A stretch of DNA of 56,749 nt from an uncultured Bacteroidales bacterium (GCA_900318175.1 ONJQ01000016.1:1-56749); one strand, 5' to 3'. Positions 1 through 8,320 are shown, counted from the stretch's first letter. Numbers and translations: made by a program. Notes: a model not told the origin generated them from the letters alone.

Positions 1-5
1 AAGAT

Positions 6-1697
6 ATGAGTGCTTCAAACTGTCCGGAAACCCCGAGACAAAAAATGATTCAGATGATGTACCTTGTGTACACCGCCATGTTGGCACTTAATGTGTCGGC
101 AGAGGTTGTTGAGGGATTCAAAACAGTCGGTAACGCCATGACCAAGTCGAACGAGAACATGGTCACCAAGCTTGACGACACCTACAACAACTTTGAAGCC
201 GCACTCAAGAACAACCCCGCAAAAGTCAAAGAGAAATACGATAAAGCTCAAGAAATCAAAAAGCTCTCCAACGAACTTGTATATACCATTGATACTGTCA
301 CCTATAGTTTTATCGGTGAGATGGCTCAGAAGGCCGAGATTTCTATTATTGACCCCAACGACAAAGAAAACACACTGAAGCGCACCATCAGCCTTGTGAA
401 CGCCGATGGCTCAAAGAACTTCGACAGCATTGCAGAAGCTCTTCGTATTGGTGGATTCAGTTGGATAACCAAACTTGACAACAACCACCTTGGAACACCT
501 TACTTTATTGGTAAGGCCGAAGGTAAAGAAGTCACTGAAGGCGCTGCCTATGAGGTGAAGAAACGCATCATTGAATACAAGAGAGCTGTCAAAGAGAAAC
601 TCGGTGCCGACTCTGTCCACGTGGCACTTGGTCTTGCAGTCGAAGACATGCATCTCAACAGTGAAGGCAAGCCCCTGTCGTGGGAGCAGTTGAACTTCAA
701 CAATACCGTAGCCGGTGCAGCACTTGTGACCCTGACCCGTATGAAGGCAGAAGTCATGAATGCCGAATTTGATGCTGTGAACATGCTTTACAAGCAGATT
801 AAATCCAATGACTTCTCATTCGATAAGGTTGCCGTTATCACTCGTCCTAAGTCATCCTACATCATGAAGGGTGGCAAATACGAGCTGATTGTCAACGTCG
901 GTGCCTACGACTCGAAGGCCAAATTTGAAGCCACTGTCGGTGGTACACGTTTCACTGCCAACGACACTGGAGCCGTGGTCTACAGCACCGTCTGCAACGC
1001 CACTGGTCCCAAGACTATCACGGGTACCGTCTACGTCAAGAACGATAACGGAACAAGCAGCTACGACTTTAAGGAATCCTATTTTGTGGCTGAACCCATG
1101 GCAGTATTCGAGTTGACCGAAATGAACGTCGTCTATGCCGGTATTGACAACCCAGTGAGAATTTCCGTTCCCGGTATTGCAGCCCACAATGTGGTTGTAT
1201 CTCTTGCCGACCCCAATCAGGCCACTATCGTTCCCGACAACTCTAAAGGTGCAGGTAACTATATCATCAAGCCTAAAGTCAATAAGGGTAAGATTGTTGT
1301 CAACGCCTCCTTCAAAGATGGCAACCAGACACGTTTTGCCGGTTCCACCGAGTTCCGTGCCCGTCCGCTTCCCGATCCCAAAATCTTCCTTGGCACCATC
1401 GAAGCCGGTAAAGGTATTCCCATCAATGACCTCAAAGGCATGAAAGGCCCCGCAGTCCGTTACGGCCAAGAGTTTGCCTTCCGCATGAAGACCCCCACCA
1501 TCATCAAGCAAACCATTGATATCACAAAAGTCAACGGTGCAACCGATATTGAGAACCGTGGTCAGCAATGGGGAGCAGAGGTGATGAGCTACATCCAAAA
1601 AGCCAAACCCGGCTGCAAGATTACGCTCAGCATTGATGTCAACATGCCCGACGGCACAAAGAGAAACATCAGTAGCACATTCCGTATAACACGATAA
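6..1697 (+). CDS. gldM: GldM/PorM, T9SS core protein
   Basis: Inner-membrane-anchored periplasmic component of the type IX secretion and gliding apparatus. In known systems GldL and GldM form the proton-driven motor and GldM spans the periplasm to reach the GldK/GldN ring. The 563-residue product has the family N-terminus: a short cytoplasmic stretch, then one hydrophobic helix at about residues 14-33 (MIQMMYLVYTAMLALNV), then a long periplasmic region rich in beta structure. It is slightly longer than F. johnsoniae GldM. The ATG at position 6 is the family start, so the gene is complete although it opens the window; gldK and gldL would be expected just upstream. gldN follows after 30 nt, consistent with one operon. 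Identity is from family recognition of the N-terminus plus the gldN context. Confidence 0.95.
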   Translation: MSASNCPETPRQKMIQMMYLVYTAMLALNVSAEVVEGFKTVGNAMTKSNENMVTKLDDTYNNFEAALKNNPAKVKEKYDKAQEIKKLSNELVYTIDTVTYSFIGEMAQKAEISIIDPNDKENTLKRTISLVNADGSKNFDSIAEALRIGGFSWITKLDNNHLGTPYFIGKAEGKEVTEGAAYEVKKRIIEYKRAVKEKLGADSVHVALGLAVEDMHLNSEGKPLSWEQLNFNNTVAGAALVTLTRMKAEVMNAEFDAVNMLYKQIKSNDFSFDKVAVITRPKSSYIMKGGKYELIVNVGAYDSKAKFEATVGGTRFTANDTGAVVYSTVCNATGPKTITGTVYVKNDNGTSSYDFKESYFVAEPMAVFELTEMNVVYAGIDNPVRISVPGIAAHNVVVSLADPNQATIVPDNSKGAGNYIIKPKVNKGKIVVNASFKDGNQTRFAGSTEFRARPLPDPKIFLGTIEAGKGIPINDLKGMKGPAVRYGQEFAFRMKTPTIIKQTIDITKVNGATDIENRGQQWGAEVMSYIQKAKPGCKITLSIDVNMPDGTKRNISSTFRITR

Positions 1698-1727
1698 TTG
1701 AGTTAATAACGAACAAAACATAATATC

Positions 1728-2624
1728 ATGAAAAAAGTATTGCTTGGCTTCAGCCTCATGATTCTCGCATTGGGTGGAATGACCGTTAATGCACAGAACA
1801 TTCTTGACCCTGAAGATGAAAACAATTTGGCCAACTTTTACGAGCGTAAAATCACTTCAACCCGCAAAGCTCTGCCATATCCCGCCATCCGCGAAAGCGA
1901 TGTAATGTGGGAGACTTGCATCTGGCGCACAATCGATTTCCGCGAGAAGTTCAACCAGTTCTTCTACTTCCCCAAGGGAGAGGACTCTCTCAACAACAAC
2001 CAGGGCCGTATCAACCTTGCCTATCTTATCTACAGATCGGCTGCCAACGGCGAGTTCGAAATCTTTGAAGACGACGAGCTGAAGATTCCTGTAGACTGGG
2101 AAAACATGTACAAGAAACTCAACAAGGCCGACTCCACCACCACCGACCCCATCTACGATGAGTATGGTGAAATCGTTGAAGAAGGCCACGACACCGTCAA
2201 GTACAAATCCTTCACCTCCGACGACTACTACAAGATTCATATCAAAGAGTGGTGGTACATCGACAGCAAGGATACCCGTATGAAGGTGCGCATTGTTGCT
2301 CTTGCCCTTGTTGACGAGAACTGCCGCGAGGTTGACGGTGAGATGGAGTGCAACCCCACCATCCGTTTCTGGATTCCCATGAACGACATGCGCGTCCGCA
2401 ACATCTTCGCCAAAACCAATGCCTACGACCTCTACAACAACAACGCTGAGCGTAGCTACGATGAAATCTTCATCTCCCGCTATTTCGACAGCTTCGTCAC
2501 CCGCGAGACCAACACCCACAACCGTGCAATTCACGACTACCTGACGGGTGAAGACTCACAACTCGAAGCTCAGTCCATCGAGGAGCGCATCTTCGACATC
2601 GAATCCGACATGTGGGAATACTAA
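1728..2624 (+). CDS. gldN: GldN/PorN, T9SS periplasmic ring protein
   Basis: Periplasmic T9SS component that, with GldK (PorK), forms the ring beneath the outer membrane and contacts GldM. The 298-residue product has a signal peptide (MKKVLLGFSLMILALGGMTVNA, predicted cleavage after A22) and no lipobox. The family body is clear: WRTIDFREKFNQ near residue 66, DDELKIP near 120, RFWIPMND near 205, and the C-terminal run NRAIHDYLTGEDSQLEAQ ending in DMWEY. It lies 30 nt after gldM and is closed by a strong hairpin at 2669-2709. A paralogue follows at 2763. Nothing looks damaged. Confidence 0.95.
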   Translation: MKKVLLGFSLMILALGGMTVNAQNILDPEDENNLANFYERKITSTRKALPYPAIRESDVMWETCIWRTIDFREKFNQFFYFPKGEDSLNNNQGRINLAYLIYRSAANGEFEIFEDDELKIPVDWENMYKKLNKADSTTTDPIYDEYGEIVEEGHDTVKYKSFTSDDYYKIHIKEWWYIDSKDTRMKVRIVALALVDENCREVDGEMECNPTIRFWIPMNDMRVRNIFAKTNAYDLYNNNAERSYDEIFISRYFDSFVTRETNTHNRAIHDYLTGEDSQLEAQSIEERIFDIESDMWEY

Positions 2625-2668
2625 TCACACAAACGGTTTAAACACCGCGTTGTTCCCAATCGCATAAC

Positions 2669-2713
2669 AAAGGAGTTAAGAGTAAGGCCCGCTTATTCTT
2701 AACTCCTTTTCAA
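2669..2713 (+). terminator. Hairpin terminator between gldN and the gldO-like gene
   Basis: An 18-bp stem (2669-2686 with 2692-2709, one G-T pair, loop GCCCG) is followed by a short T-rich tail. It separates gldN from its downstream paralogue, so the second copy probably has its own promoter or depends on read-through. Confidence 0.75.
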
Positions 2714-2762
2714 TTGCCTAAGAGCCACACAATATCCAAGTATACAATCAATCACAAGAGTT

Positions 2763-3632
2763 TTGACCCGCACTCATCATAGCATCCTTCTCCTGTTACT
2801 CCTCTGCTCCTTTAGTAGTGGCGCATGGGCACAATGGGTCGAACCCCAACCCAACGATTACTATCAACGCTCCTACACTTGGGAGAAGAAGCCACAGGAA
2901 TTGGGATTTGTCCGCGATGCCGATGTGTACTGGACCAAGATTCTATGGCGCATCATTGATGTGCGGGAAAAAGAGAACCAATACATCTATTTCCCTACCG
3001 AGCCCGAAGGTATCCGTGGGCGTAAGAACCTGGCTTACGTTCTGTGGGATGCCATTCTGGCAAGCGAAATAGAGCTCTACGAAGACGATGAGCTAAAGAT
3101 ACCTTTGGACTGTTCCAAAGTCATAGAACGTGCCACCCGTAGCGACACCGTCCAGATGGCAGTCTACGACGACTACGGCGAGGCCGACTACACCACCGTC
3201 TACGTCCCACACGAGTTTAAATCCGACGACATCTATCAATACGCCATCAAAGAAGCCGTCTTCTTGGACCGCTCCCGCAGCGGCATGCAAGTGCGCAAGT
3301 TAGGTCTCGCACCGATGGAAGACCGCTATAAAGTAATTGACGGCGAGACAGAATTCATCGGCACGGTCACACTCTTCTGGGTTCCCATGCAGTCAATGCA
3401 AACCCGTATTCTGTTTGCTCAAAAAGAGGCCTATTGCCGAGAGAACCTCGTCCATCTGCCAAACTGGGAATACGCCTTCAACTCATTTATGTACTCCTCC
3501 TTCATCACCCGTGAGGACAATGTCTGGAACCGTTCCATCCACGACTACCTTACAGGCGAAGATGCCCTCCTCGAAGCCCAGCGCATCGAAGAGGACATCA
3601 TGAACATCTCCATAGACATGTGGGAGTACTAA
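2763..3632 (+). CDS. Second GldN-family protein (GldO-like)
   Basis: A 289-residue paralogue of the preceding GldN. It shares WRIIDVREKENQ, DDELKIPLD, FWVPMQSM, SIHDYLTGEDALLEAQ and the terminal DMWEY. F. johnsoniae carries a comparable gldN-gldO pair with partial redundancy; similarity of layout is the basis for the GldO label, not a demonstrated orthology. The start is inferred as TTG at 2763: no in-frame ATG lies upstream, and this codon opens a good signal peptide (THHSILLLLLLCSFSSGAWA, cleavage near A23). No clear TAnnTTTG box was found in the 54-nt gap after the terminator. Its last four bases overlap the end of the convergent CobW-family gene. Confidence 0.88.
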   Translation: MTRTHHSILLLLLLCSFSSGAWAQWVEPQPNDYYQRSYTWEKKPQELGFVRDADVYWTKILWRIIDVREKENQYIYFPTEPEGIRGRKNLAYVLWDAILASEIELYEDDELKIPLDCSKVIERATRSDTVQMAVYDDYGEADYTTVYVPHEFKSDDIYQYAIKEAVFLDRSRSGMQVRKLGLAPMEDRYKVIDGETEFIGTVTLFWVPMQSMQTRILFAQKEAYCRENLVHLPNWEYAFNSFMYSSFITREDNVWNRSIHDYLTGEDALLEAQRIEEDIMNISIDMWEY

Positions 3633-4933
3633 TCGGCCAGACAAGCATCCAGCTGGCGACAGATACCCTCTTTATCCATATTTTGACCAATAAAGACCAG
3701 TTTCACCATACGGTCGCCATATTCGTCGTCCCAGTCGTGTACCAGCCCCGGATCGCGGCGCATCATGTCTATCAATTCCTCTTCAGGCATTGTGGCATAC
3801 CATTGGCCTGCCTCTGATAGTTTTACCTGAACGCCAGCCTGCTCAAACAGATAGGACATATCCTTATCGTCAGCGAAATAGCAGACGCCCTTAGCACGTA
3901 TCACACTCTTCGGCCACTGGAAGTTTACAAAATGGTCGAACTTATCGATATCAAAGGGTTGCCGACGATAGTAGACAAACGTTCCAATGCCATATTCCTC
4001 CACCTCGCCACCTTCGGCATGGTGATGATGATGGTGATGGTGGCCATGCTCTTCGTCATCATCGTCATCGTCGTCATGATCATGGTCGTGATGGTGATGG
4101 TGTTCGTGCTCATCGTCGTCATCGTCGTCATGATGGTGATGCTCGTCACCGTCGTGGTGGCGTTTGGCCTCCTCATCCTCGGCGTCAGTCGTCAGACGCT
4201 CCAACTCCTTCACCCAACCTGCCTGGCCTTCCGTTTCGCCGTAGCTAAAGCAATTGGTGTTAATCAAATCGTCCAACTCCACGTTGGAGTAGTCGGCCTC
4301 CAAAATCTGGGCTCCAGGATTCAAATTACGCACTATCTGGCGCAGTCGTTCCAACTCAGCTGGCGACACCTCGGACCGTTTGTTAAGCAGCACGATATTG
4401 CAGAATTCAATCTGTTGGATAATCAGATTCTCAATATCCTCTTCAGCGATTGCCGAACCAAGCAATTTGCCGCCACAATCAAACTCACTCTGCATGCGCA
4501 GTGCATCCACCACCGTCACCACGCAATCCAGCCTTGGCACGCCATAGCGTGTGTACTCCTCGCCCATGCGAGGCATTGAGCAGATGGTGCGTGCGATAGG
4601 CTCCGGCTCGCAGATACCGCTGGCCTCAATCACGATGTAGTCAAACTTGGCCATACCCATAATCTCGCTCAGCTGCCGTACCAAGTCCATTTTCAGCGTG
4701 CAGCAGATACAGCCATTCTGCAGGGCGACCAGACTGTCGTCGGACTGCCCCACGATGCCCCCTTTCTGAATCAACGAAGCGTCGATGTTCACCTCGCCGA
4801 TGTCATTCACCAGCACCGCGAATCGAATGTTCTTCTTGTTATTCAAAATATGATTCAGCAACGTCGTCTTTCCGCTGCCCAGATAACCCGTCAGCAATAA
4901 TACTGGCGTCGAGTTCAGATGTAAGTTATTCAT
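3629..4933 (-). CDS. CobW/COG0523-family GTPase, putative metal chaperone
   Basis: A 434-residue P-loop GTPase of the G3E family, whose members insert or deliver metals (Zn, Co, Ni, Fe). Visible are the Walker A motif GYLGSGKT (residues 16-23), the metal-binding CxCC motif (C75, C77, C78 in NGCICCTLK), IVIEASG near residue 100, and a guanine-specificity region reading NKRS instead of the usual NKxD. At about residues 255-305 lies an extreme His/Asp/Glu loop with runs of up to eight His, typical of zinc- or nickel-handling members. The C-terminal CobW_C domain follows (about 313-434). The gene stands alone on the minus strand; no metal importer or Zur-type regulator is adjacent, so the metal is not assignable. 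Zinc is the commonest case for this architecture. Confidence 0.9.
   Translation of the reverse strand: MNNLHLNSTPVLLLTGYLGSGKTTLLNHILNNKKNIRFAVLVNDIGEVNIDASLIQKGGIVGQSDDSLVALQNGCICCTLKMDLVRQLSEIMGMAKFDYIVIEASGICEPEPIARTICSMPRMGEEYTRYGVPRLDCVVTVVDALRMQSEFDCGGKLLGSAIAEEDIENLIIQQIEFCNIVLLNKRSEVSPAELERLRQIVRNLNPGAQILEADYSNVELDDLINTNCFSYGETEGQAGWVKELERLTTDAEDEEAKRHHDGDEHHHHDDDDDDEHEHHHHHDHDHDDDDDDDEEHGHHHHHHHHAEGGEVEEYGIGTFVYYRRQPFDIDKFDHFVNFQWPKSVIRAKGVCYFADDKDMSYLFEQAGVQVKLSEAGQWYATMPEEELIDMMRRDPGLVHDWDDEYGDRMVKLVFIGQNMDKEGICRQLDACLAD
4016..4165 (-). repeat. Low-complexity His/Asp codon tract inside the CobW-family gene
   Basis: On the plus strand this reads as near-repeats of GTGATG, TCGTCA and CATGGT units, encoding alternating runs of His and Asp. 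The tract is slippage-prone and could vary in length between strains without changing frame. Confidence 0.8.
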
Positions 4934-5359
4934 ACTATATCAATATTTTATTATTCAAAACCAATCTGGTTTTGCAGCGCATCTCAACCATTAAGCGCCC
5001 TCATTGTAGCAAGTGCAAAACCTGAACGATAACGCATAAATATTGATATTATTTTCAATCAAGCCAACGTTTTTTTCATCGGTCAGTCTCCTACTGGCAA
5101 CATCACGATTGACCATATCCATCCATTACCACACCCCAGCCCTACCCTTCCTCCAGTCTTTCTTGTATTCTCGTTCCTCATTTGTTGGTCTATTTGTTCC
5201 TCGAAAAAGGAAGAAATATTAGAGAACGATTAGATAACTGGCAAAGAAATGGCGAAGGAACAGCAAAGAAACAGACAGGAGCCGCACAATCTGAAAGCAG
5301 AAAGCCGACAATTTTGAAGAAGCAGAGATAAGAAATGCCGCTAATTGAAAAAAAAATGT
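4934..5359. other. Intergenic region upstream of two divergent genes
   Basis: About 430 bp between the CobW-family start and the promoter of the lipoprotein at 5410. It holds a 7-bp palindrome at 4956-4972 (AAAACCA-ATC-TGGTTTT) 23 nt upstream of the CobW-family start, an AT-rich imperfect dyad near 5040-5060 (ATTGA-N8-TCAAT), and copy A of the dispersed repeat (5161-5262). The palindrome could be an operator for a metal-responsive regulator, but no known box matches. No minus-strand TAnnTTTG box was found. Confidence 0.5.
5161..5262 (+). repeat. Dispersed intergenic repeat, copy A (A/D subfamily)
   Basis: Contains TTTGTTGGTC, TTGTTCCTCGAA and GAAATATTAGAGAA in the same order as the reverse complement of copy D (53205-53313), followed about 25 nt later by GGCGAAGGAACAGC, a diverged form of the terminal GAGCGAAGGAAGAGC seen in the other copies. 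No ORF inside. Confidence 0.7.
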
Positions 5360-5367
5360 TATCTTTG
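5360..5367 (+). promoter_or_regulatory. -7 box TATCTTTG for the lipoprotein at 5410
   Basis: Matches the Bacteroidota -7 consensus TAnnTTTG and is followed by C. No TTG lies at the usual 19-21 nt upstream, so the -33 part is weak. The implied leader is about 38 nt and it supports ATG 5410 rather than the longer reading frame from 5335, which would begin upstream of the box. Confidence 0.65.
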
Positions 5368-5409
5368 CAAAGTGAATCAATAAAAGTATTAACACATATC
5401 TATTGCAAA

Positions 5410-6192
5410 ATGAAGAAGATAATTATCAGTTTAGTAGCATTTGTGGCCATGTCGGCACTGATGGTGTCTTGCCACAACAACAGCATGTTCAAATTGAGCG
5501 TTGAGGCCGTCGACGGCAAGGGCACAGCCACCGTCATGTGGCCCGCCGATGCCACCGTAGCCACCTGGGACGACGCCATGAACCCCGTAGAAGTGACGCT
5601 GTCCGGCATTGCTCCCGACAAATCCTATGCCTCAATAGTGATGCCCGAGGGCACAACCACAAAGGGTGTGCGCCGCTTTGTCTACCCCGCTTCGGTGTGT
5701 GCCGGTGAGGGCAAGGTGATGATTGCCCCGGTGCAAAGCGGAATGGACTGCCCCGCCACGATGCCTTGTTACGCCGAGGCCGCTGAAGGCAAAGCCGAGC
5801 TGGTTTTCAAATCCCTGTGCGGTGTTGTGCAGCTGAACCTCACCACCGCCGAGAAGCTGGCCTCCGTGCAAATCAGCACTGAGGATTCCACCAACTACCT
5901 GGCTGGGCGCTTCGGTGTTGACAACTATCCTTTCCCCGTGCTCAAGGCCGAGGCCGATGCCTCCAAATGCGTGCGCTGCGAGAAACTGGCTACCTTTGAT
6001 TTCAGCAAGGGCTCTGAATTGTATCTCTATGTGGCTCCCGGCTGCTACGACACTTTCACCGTGACCCTCACAACCGAGGACGGTCGCACCTGCGTGAAGA
6101 ACCTGAAAGATGACAAGTATATTGTTGTGGACCGCAACGTTATATGCACCATCAATCTGGGTCAGAATGAGGGCGATTTAGTTTTTGAGTAA
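5410..6192 (+). CDS. Surface lipoprotein, fimbrillin-like (function unknown)
   Basis: A 260-residue exported lipoprotein. ATG 5410 gives a clean lipoprotein signal (MKKIIISLVAFVAMSALMVSC, lipidated Cys at residue 21). The mature part is predicted beta-rich and contains a segment of the type LVFKSLCGVVQLNLT, which resembles the central strand of fimbrillin-like or related surface lipoproteins of Bacteroidales; this is resemblance only. Several Cys residues (in MDCPATMPC and KCVRCEK) could form disulfides. It is monocistronic, with its own -7 box upstream and a separate tRNA promoter directly after its stop. Outer membrane or surface location is inferred from the lipobox. Confidence 0.7.
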   Translation: MKKIIISLVAFVAMSALMVSCHNNSMFKLSVEAVDGKGTATVMWPADATVATWDDAMNPVEVTLSGIAPDKSYASIVMPEGTTTKGVRRFVYPASVCAGEGKVMIAPVQSGMDCPATMPCYAEAAEGKAELVFKSLCGVVQLNLTTAEKLASVQISTEDSTNYLAGRFGVDNYPFPVLKAEADASKCVRCEKLATFDFSKGSELYLYVAPGCYDTFTVTLTTEDGRTCVKNLKDDKYIVVDRNVICTINLGQNEGDLVFE

Positions 6193-6200
6193 AAATTAAT

Positions 6201-6230
6201 TTGTCATATCAAAAAATATTCGTATCTTTG
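6201..6230 (+). promoter_or_regulatory. Strong promoter for tRNA-Gln
   Basis: TTG at 6201-6203, exactly 19 nt, then TATCTTTG at 6223-6230 followed by C. The whole interval closely resembles the promoters of tRNA-Val and mutA in this window. It begins 8 nt after the lipoprotein stop codon. Confidence 0.85.
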
Positions 6231-6233
6231 CAT

Positions 6234-6298
6234 CCTCAAATCAAGGGAAGAAAAACAGCAAAAAACGCTGCAAACAATTCAAAACCTTTGATTTGAGG
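6234..6298 (+). other. Inverted repeat in the tRNA-Gln leader
   Basis: CCTCAAATCAAGG (6234-6246) is complementary to CCTTTGATTTGAGG (6285-6298) apart from one bulged base. The loop contains a smaller stem, CAGC/GCTG. The structure would form in the 5' part of the pre-tRNA, ending 11 nt before the mature tRNA. Confidence 0.6.
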
Positions 6299-6309
6299 AA
6301 AGCAAAGGA

Positions 6310-6380
6310 TGTCCAATGGTGTAATGGCAGCACTCCAGATTTTGGTTCTGTCAGTCCAGGTTCGAGTCCTGGTTGGACAA
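6310..6380 (+). tRNA. tRNA-Gln (anticodon TTG)
   Basis: Cloverleaf with acceptor arms TGTCCAA (6310-6316) and TTGGACA (6373-6379), discriminator A at 6380, the T-arm sequence GGTTCGAGTCC, and anticodon loop TTTTGGT giving UUG. The weak U1-A72 first pair is characteristic of glutamine tRNAs. The first anticodon-stem pair is a C-T mismatch. CCA is not encoded and must be added. Confidence 0.92.
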
Positions 6381-6388
6381 CACAAAGG

Positions 6389-6421
6389 TCCCGCACAGAA
6401 AAAAGTGTGCGGGATTTTTTT
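6389..6421 (+). terminator. Terminator after tRNA-Gln
   Basis: A 9-bp perfect stem TCCCGCACA/TGTGCGGGA (6389-6397 with 6406-6414) with an A-rich loop, followed by seven T. Classical intrinsic terminator. Confidence 0.92.
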
Positions 6422-6479
6422 ATCCCGGTTGGCTTTGCCGTGCACAACAGCCCCAATCATAAGCCTTCAAGCAAATAGT

Positions 6480-6511
6480 TTGAGCTAATTGATATTTTTT
6501 TTGTATATTTG
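6480..6511 (+). promoter_or_regulatory. Promoter of the lysS operon
   Basis: TTG at 6480-6482, 21 nt spacer, TATATTTG at 6504-6511. Transcription would start near 6516, about 54 nt ahead of the lysS ATG. Confidence 0.7.
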
Positions 6512-6515
6512 TAGA

Positions 6516-6533
6516 ATGCACCGCAAGGTGCAT
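6516..6533 (+). promoter_or_regulatory. 5'-terminal hairpin with GCAA tetraloop in the lysS leader
   Basis: ATGCACC-GCAA-GGTGCAT forms a 7-bp perfect stem capped by a GNRA tetraloop, placed right at the predicted mRNA 5' end. It may protect the mRNA end or serve as a regulatory element; neither is shown. Confidence 0.6.
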
Positions 6534-6569
6534 AATGACATAAATAGTTTATAACTAATAGATTGCAAC

Positions 6570-8291
6570 ATGGCCGAACTGACCGAACAAGAGCAAATAC
6601 GCAGAAATTCGCTGAACGAATTGAAGAAACTGGGCATCAACCCCTATCCCGCAGCCTTATATGAGGTGAATGCAAAATCGAGCGAGATATTGGAGAAATA
6701 CCCGCAGGACAACACGCTGTTTCAGGACATCAGCATAGCAGGGCGCATCATGAGCCGACGCATCATGGGGGCTGCCTCGTTTGTAGAGTTGCAGGACTCC
6801 TACGGGCGCATCCAGCTGTATGTGAAACGCGACGAGATATGCCCCGGCGAGGACAAAACGATGTACAACACTGTGTTCAAACGCTTGTTGGACATTGGCG
6901 ACATCATAGGTGTGACGGGATATGTATTCGTTACCCAAATGGGCGAGACCTCTATCCACGTGAAGAGCCTGACGGTGCTCAGCAAAAGCCTGAGGCCGCT
7001 GCCCATTGTGAAGGAGAAGGATGGCGTGGTATACGACGCTTTCAGCGACCCCGAACAGCGCTACCGCATGCGCTATGTGGACCTGATTGTGAATCCCCAC
7101 GTGCGCGAGACCTTTGTGAAACGTGCCAAGATAGTGAACACCATGCGCGACTACTTCAACGAGCAGGGCTACTTGGAGGTTGACACACCTGTGTTGCAAA
7201 GCATCCCCGGCGGTGCTGCGGCAAGGCCTTTCATCACCCACCACAACGCACTGGACATAGACCTCTATCTCCGCATTGCCAATGAGTTGTATCTGAAACG
7301 TCTTATTGTGGGCGGATATGCTGGCGTGTATGAGTTCAGCCGCAACTTCCGCAATGAGGGTATGGACCGCACTCACAATCCAGAGTTCACCTGCATGGAA
7401 ATCTACGTGGCCTATAAGGACTACAACTGGATGATGAAGTTTGTGGAGACCATGCTGGAGCGCATCGCCATGACCCTGCACGGCACTACTAAGGTGCAAG
7501 TGTGGGGCAATGAGATAGACTTTAAACCGCCGTTCCGCCGCGCCCCGATGTGCGACCTGATTAAGGAGCAGACAGGCTACGACGTGGCCGATATGGACGA
7601 ACAGCAACTGCGCGACACCTGCAAGGCCCTCGGCATCGAGACCGACGAGACGATGGGCAAAGGCAAACTGATTGACGCCATCTTTGGCGAGAAGTGCGAG
7701 CACACCCTGATTCAACCCACCTTCGTCACGGACTACCCCATCGAGATGTCCCCCCTGTGCAAACGCCACCGCAACAACCCCAATCTGACAGAGCGTTTTG
7801 AGTTGTTTGTCAACGGCAAGGAACTGGCCAACGCCTACAGCGAACTGAATGACCCGATAGACCAGTTGGGCCGCTTCCAGGAGCAGCTGCGACTGAGCGA
7901 GAAGGGCGACGACGAGGCCATGTTCATCGACATGGACTTTGTGCGTGCGCTGGAGTTCGGCATGCCTCCCACCTCGGGCATGGGCATCGGCATTGACCGC
8001 CTGGTGATGATGATGACCGGCGAGCAGAGCATTCAGGACGTGCTGCTGTTCCCGCAGATGAAACCCGAGAAGAAAGCCGTAGTCACAACCGACGAGGAAT
8101 TTGTGGAACATGGCGTGGCTGCCGAATGGGTCCCCCTGCTGCGCAAGGCTGGCATCAACACGCTGGGACAGCTGAAAGAAGCCAACCCCAACAAACTGTA
8201 CAACGACCTGAACGGCCTGCGCAAAAAGAACAAGCTGGACATTCCTCCCGTTCAAAAGGAGGCGGTGGAAGGCTGGATTGCCGGGGAATAA
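6570..8291 (+). CDS. lysS: Lysyl-tRNA synthetase, class II
   Basis: Charges tRNA-Lys with lysine. The 573-residue product has an N-terminal OB-fold anticodon-binding domain (about 55-160), class II motif 2 ([19 protein letters not shown], near 258-276) and motif 3 ([15 protein letters not shown], near 470-484). It exceeds the E. coli enzyme by about 70 residues owing to a C-terminal extension (about 510-573; [22 protein letters not shown]) that reads like a small helical, helix-hairpin-helix type domain; comparable extensions occur in other Bacteroidota LysS. First gene of a probable lysS-MBL-ung operon; the next gene starts 29 nt after the stop. Confidence 0.97.
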   Translation: MAELTEQEQIRRNSLNELKKLGINPYPAALYEVNAKSSEILEKYPQDNTLFQDISIAGRIMSRRIMGAASFVELQDSYGRIQLYVKRDEICPGEDKTMYNTVFKRLLDIGDIIGVTGYVFVTQMGETSIHVKSLTVLSKSLRPLPIVKEKDGVVYDAFSDPEQRYRMRYVDLIVNPHVRETFVKRAKIVNTMRDYFNEQGYLEVDTPVLQSIPGGAAARPFITHHNALDIDLYLRIANELYLKRLIVGGYAGVYEFSRNFRNEGMDRTHNPEFTCMEIYVAYKDYNWMMKFVETMLERIAMTLHGTTKVQVWGNEIDFKPPFRRAPMCDLIKEQTGYDVADMDEQQLRDTCKALGIETDETMGKGKLIDAIFGEKCEHTLIQPTFVTDYPIEMSPLCKRHRNNPNLTERFELFVNGKELANAYSELNDPIDQLGRFQEQLRLSEKGDDEAMFIDMDFVRALEFGMPPTSGMGIGIDRLVMMMTGEQSIQDVLLFPQMKPEKKAVVTTDEEFVEHGVAAEWVPLLRKAGINTLGQLKEANPNKLYNDLNGLRKKNKLDIPPVQKEAVEGWIAGE

Positions 8292-8320
8292 TCCGCAACA
8301 GCCAAGCAGGTTTTTGACCT

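Noticed and set aside
3932-4579. Possible membrane protein rich in Val/Met/Ile on the plus strand
   Set aside because: It is the reverse reading of the His/Asp tract of the CobW-family gene; the hydrophobicity is an artefact of the repeats.
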